Below, piece by piece: positions 63,441 to 64,000 of a stretch of 64,000 nt of DNA. The notes below the pieces were generated by a model. The model ran no database searches. It was not told the DNA's origin and was given only the letters and a program-made list of their open reading frames with translations. Origin of the DNA: Schaedlerella glycyrrhizinilytica_A (GTDB lineage Bacteria > Bacillota > Clostridia > Lachnospirales > Lachnospiraceae); assembly GCF_042852765.1 (NCBI RefSeq), contig NZ_AP031414.1; one strand, given 5' to 3'. Made by a program: the position numbers and the translations under genes. Within the stretch, counting starts at the first letter, position 1. Each line of letters opens with the position of its first letter.

Positions 63441-63458
63441 GGCCACATATATGCGGCC
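63441..63458 (-). terminator. Hairpin between rpmH and rnpA
   Basis: GGCCGCATA/TATGTGGCC is a nine-pair stem with one G-T, followed on the minus strand by TTTTC. It begins at the rpmH stop and may attenuate rnpA relative to rpmH, an arrangement known in other bacteria. Confidence 0.7.
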
Positions 63459-63592
63459 TAAGCTGATAACTGTTTTCTTCCTTTTGCTCTTCTGGCAGCT
63501 AATACTTTTCTTCCGCCTGCTGTGCTCATTCTTGCTCTGAATCCGTGAACTTTGGATCTGGATCTCTTCTTCGGCTGAAATGTCATCTTCAT
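63458..63592 (-). CDS. rpmH: 50S ribosomal protein L34
   Basis: 44 residues: MKMTFQPKKRSRSKVHGFRA, then MSTAGGRKVLAARRAKGRKQLSA in family order. The ATG at 63590-63592 was chosen because it gives the standard L34 length; a longer frame extends to 63629 without support. First gene of the origin-proximal operon. Confidence 0.97.
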   Translation of the reverse strand: MKMTFQPKKRSRSKVHGFRARMSTAGGRKVLAARRAKGRKQLSA

Positions 63593-64000
63593 TATACATA
63601 CACCTCTCTTTCCATACTTTAAGTGTCAAAGAACACTGCGGTGTCCTTAAATCCTATATCTGAATCTCTTTTCTTCCCTATATATCATAGAAGACAAAAA
63701 GACACTGCTCTTAATTATATTCTGAAAATGTCAAGAAGTCAAGGTAAAATCCGTCATTTTTAAAGTTTCCACATTACAAAAACGCCTGCAAACGCCGTAA
63801 ATACGCGAGAAACTATCATATTTCCACATTTTCCACAATTTTTATCCACAAAGAAACTATTTTGTGAATAACGTGTTGATAACCGGCCGTTTTTCAGTGG
63901 ATAAGCAAAAAATAACCTGTGAACAAAAAATTATTTTGTTTCCTTTTTCCTTAAGAATCAAGGGATTTTAAATGTGAATAGTGTGCATTGAGTTATCCAC
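63593..64000. other. rpmH-dnaA intergenic / oriC-proximal region
   Basis: An AT-rich stretch with a perfect DnaA box TTATCCACA at 63842-63850, and one truncated by the window edge (63993-64000). Near matches are TGTGAATAA (63863), TGTTGATAA (63874), AGTGGATAA (63895) and TGTGAACAA (63919). The rpmH promoter should also lie here. dnaA is expected to begin just right of the window. Confidence 0.85.

Overview
The window looks like the origin-proximal region of a Firmicutes chromosome, most likely a gut Lachnospiraceae. The right end carries the conserved order rpmH-rnpA-yidD-yidC-jag-mnmE-mnmG-rsmG, then soj/parA-parB with two perfect parS sites, a DUF4446 gene, serS and a DUF3881 gene, all on the minus strand. 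DnaA-box-like sequences run off the right edge, so dnaA/oriC should lie just beyond base 64000. DUF3881 and DUF4446 next to serS/parB suggest Lachnospiraceae; the genus is not determined.

About 48 kb of the window (1 to about 47.9 kb) is mobile DNA next to a tRNA-Arg(CCT) gene, and it appears to be several elements nested in one another. ICE2 (plus strand, about 20.44-47.9 kb) is a Tn1549-like conjugative element: maff2 3' end, virB6-like, prgI, virB4, CHAP hydrolase, DUF4315, DUF4366, topB and two ArdA-type genes, then bro, relaxase and mobC on the minus strand, then a cargo of an NTF2-like gene, two acetyltransferases and a ribosomal-protection tet gene, and finally sigma factor, HTH, a structured non-coding stretch, xis and int. 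Its left part is missing from the window. ICE1 (minus strand, 18.9 kb leftward past base 1) is a second, diverged element of the same family: rep, pcfB, virD4, maff2, virB6-like, a radical SAM gene and prgI.

ICE1 maff2 is split by IME1 (about 4.70-14.97 kb), a mobilizable element with a large serine recombinase, tnpW, dnaC-like and rep genes, relaxase/mobC, and an AT-rich cargo with an erm-type 23S rRNA methyltransferase and a peptidase E-like gene. ICE2 maff2 was hit at the same place by a sister IME, of which only the 3' part of the recombinase remains (18.93-20.44 kb). ICE1 abuts the interior of that recombinase. One reading is therefore ICE2 containing IME2 containing ICE1 containing IME1.

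Both virB6-like genes are also interrupted at the same codon by a 2,588-bp group II intron. The two copies are in inverted orientation and encode identical 610-residue reverse transcriptase/maturases. The result is a large inverted repeat (about 1.1-6.3 kb versus 18.9-24.0 kb) that could invert the middle segment or mislead an assembler.

The two resistance genes (erm, tet) and the transfer genes fit together functionally. The IME carries its own relaxase, origin-processing and replication genes and would borrow the VirB/VirD4 channel of its host ICE, while its insertion disables the host's own maff2 until it excises. Between int and glycerate kinase lie the tRNA-Arg gene and a tRNA-like remnant; the chromosomal backbone then continues to the right edge.
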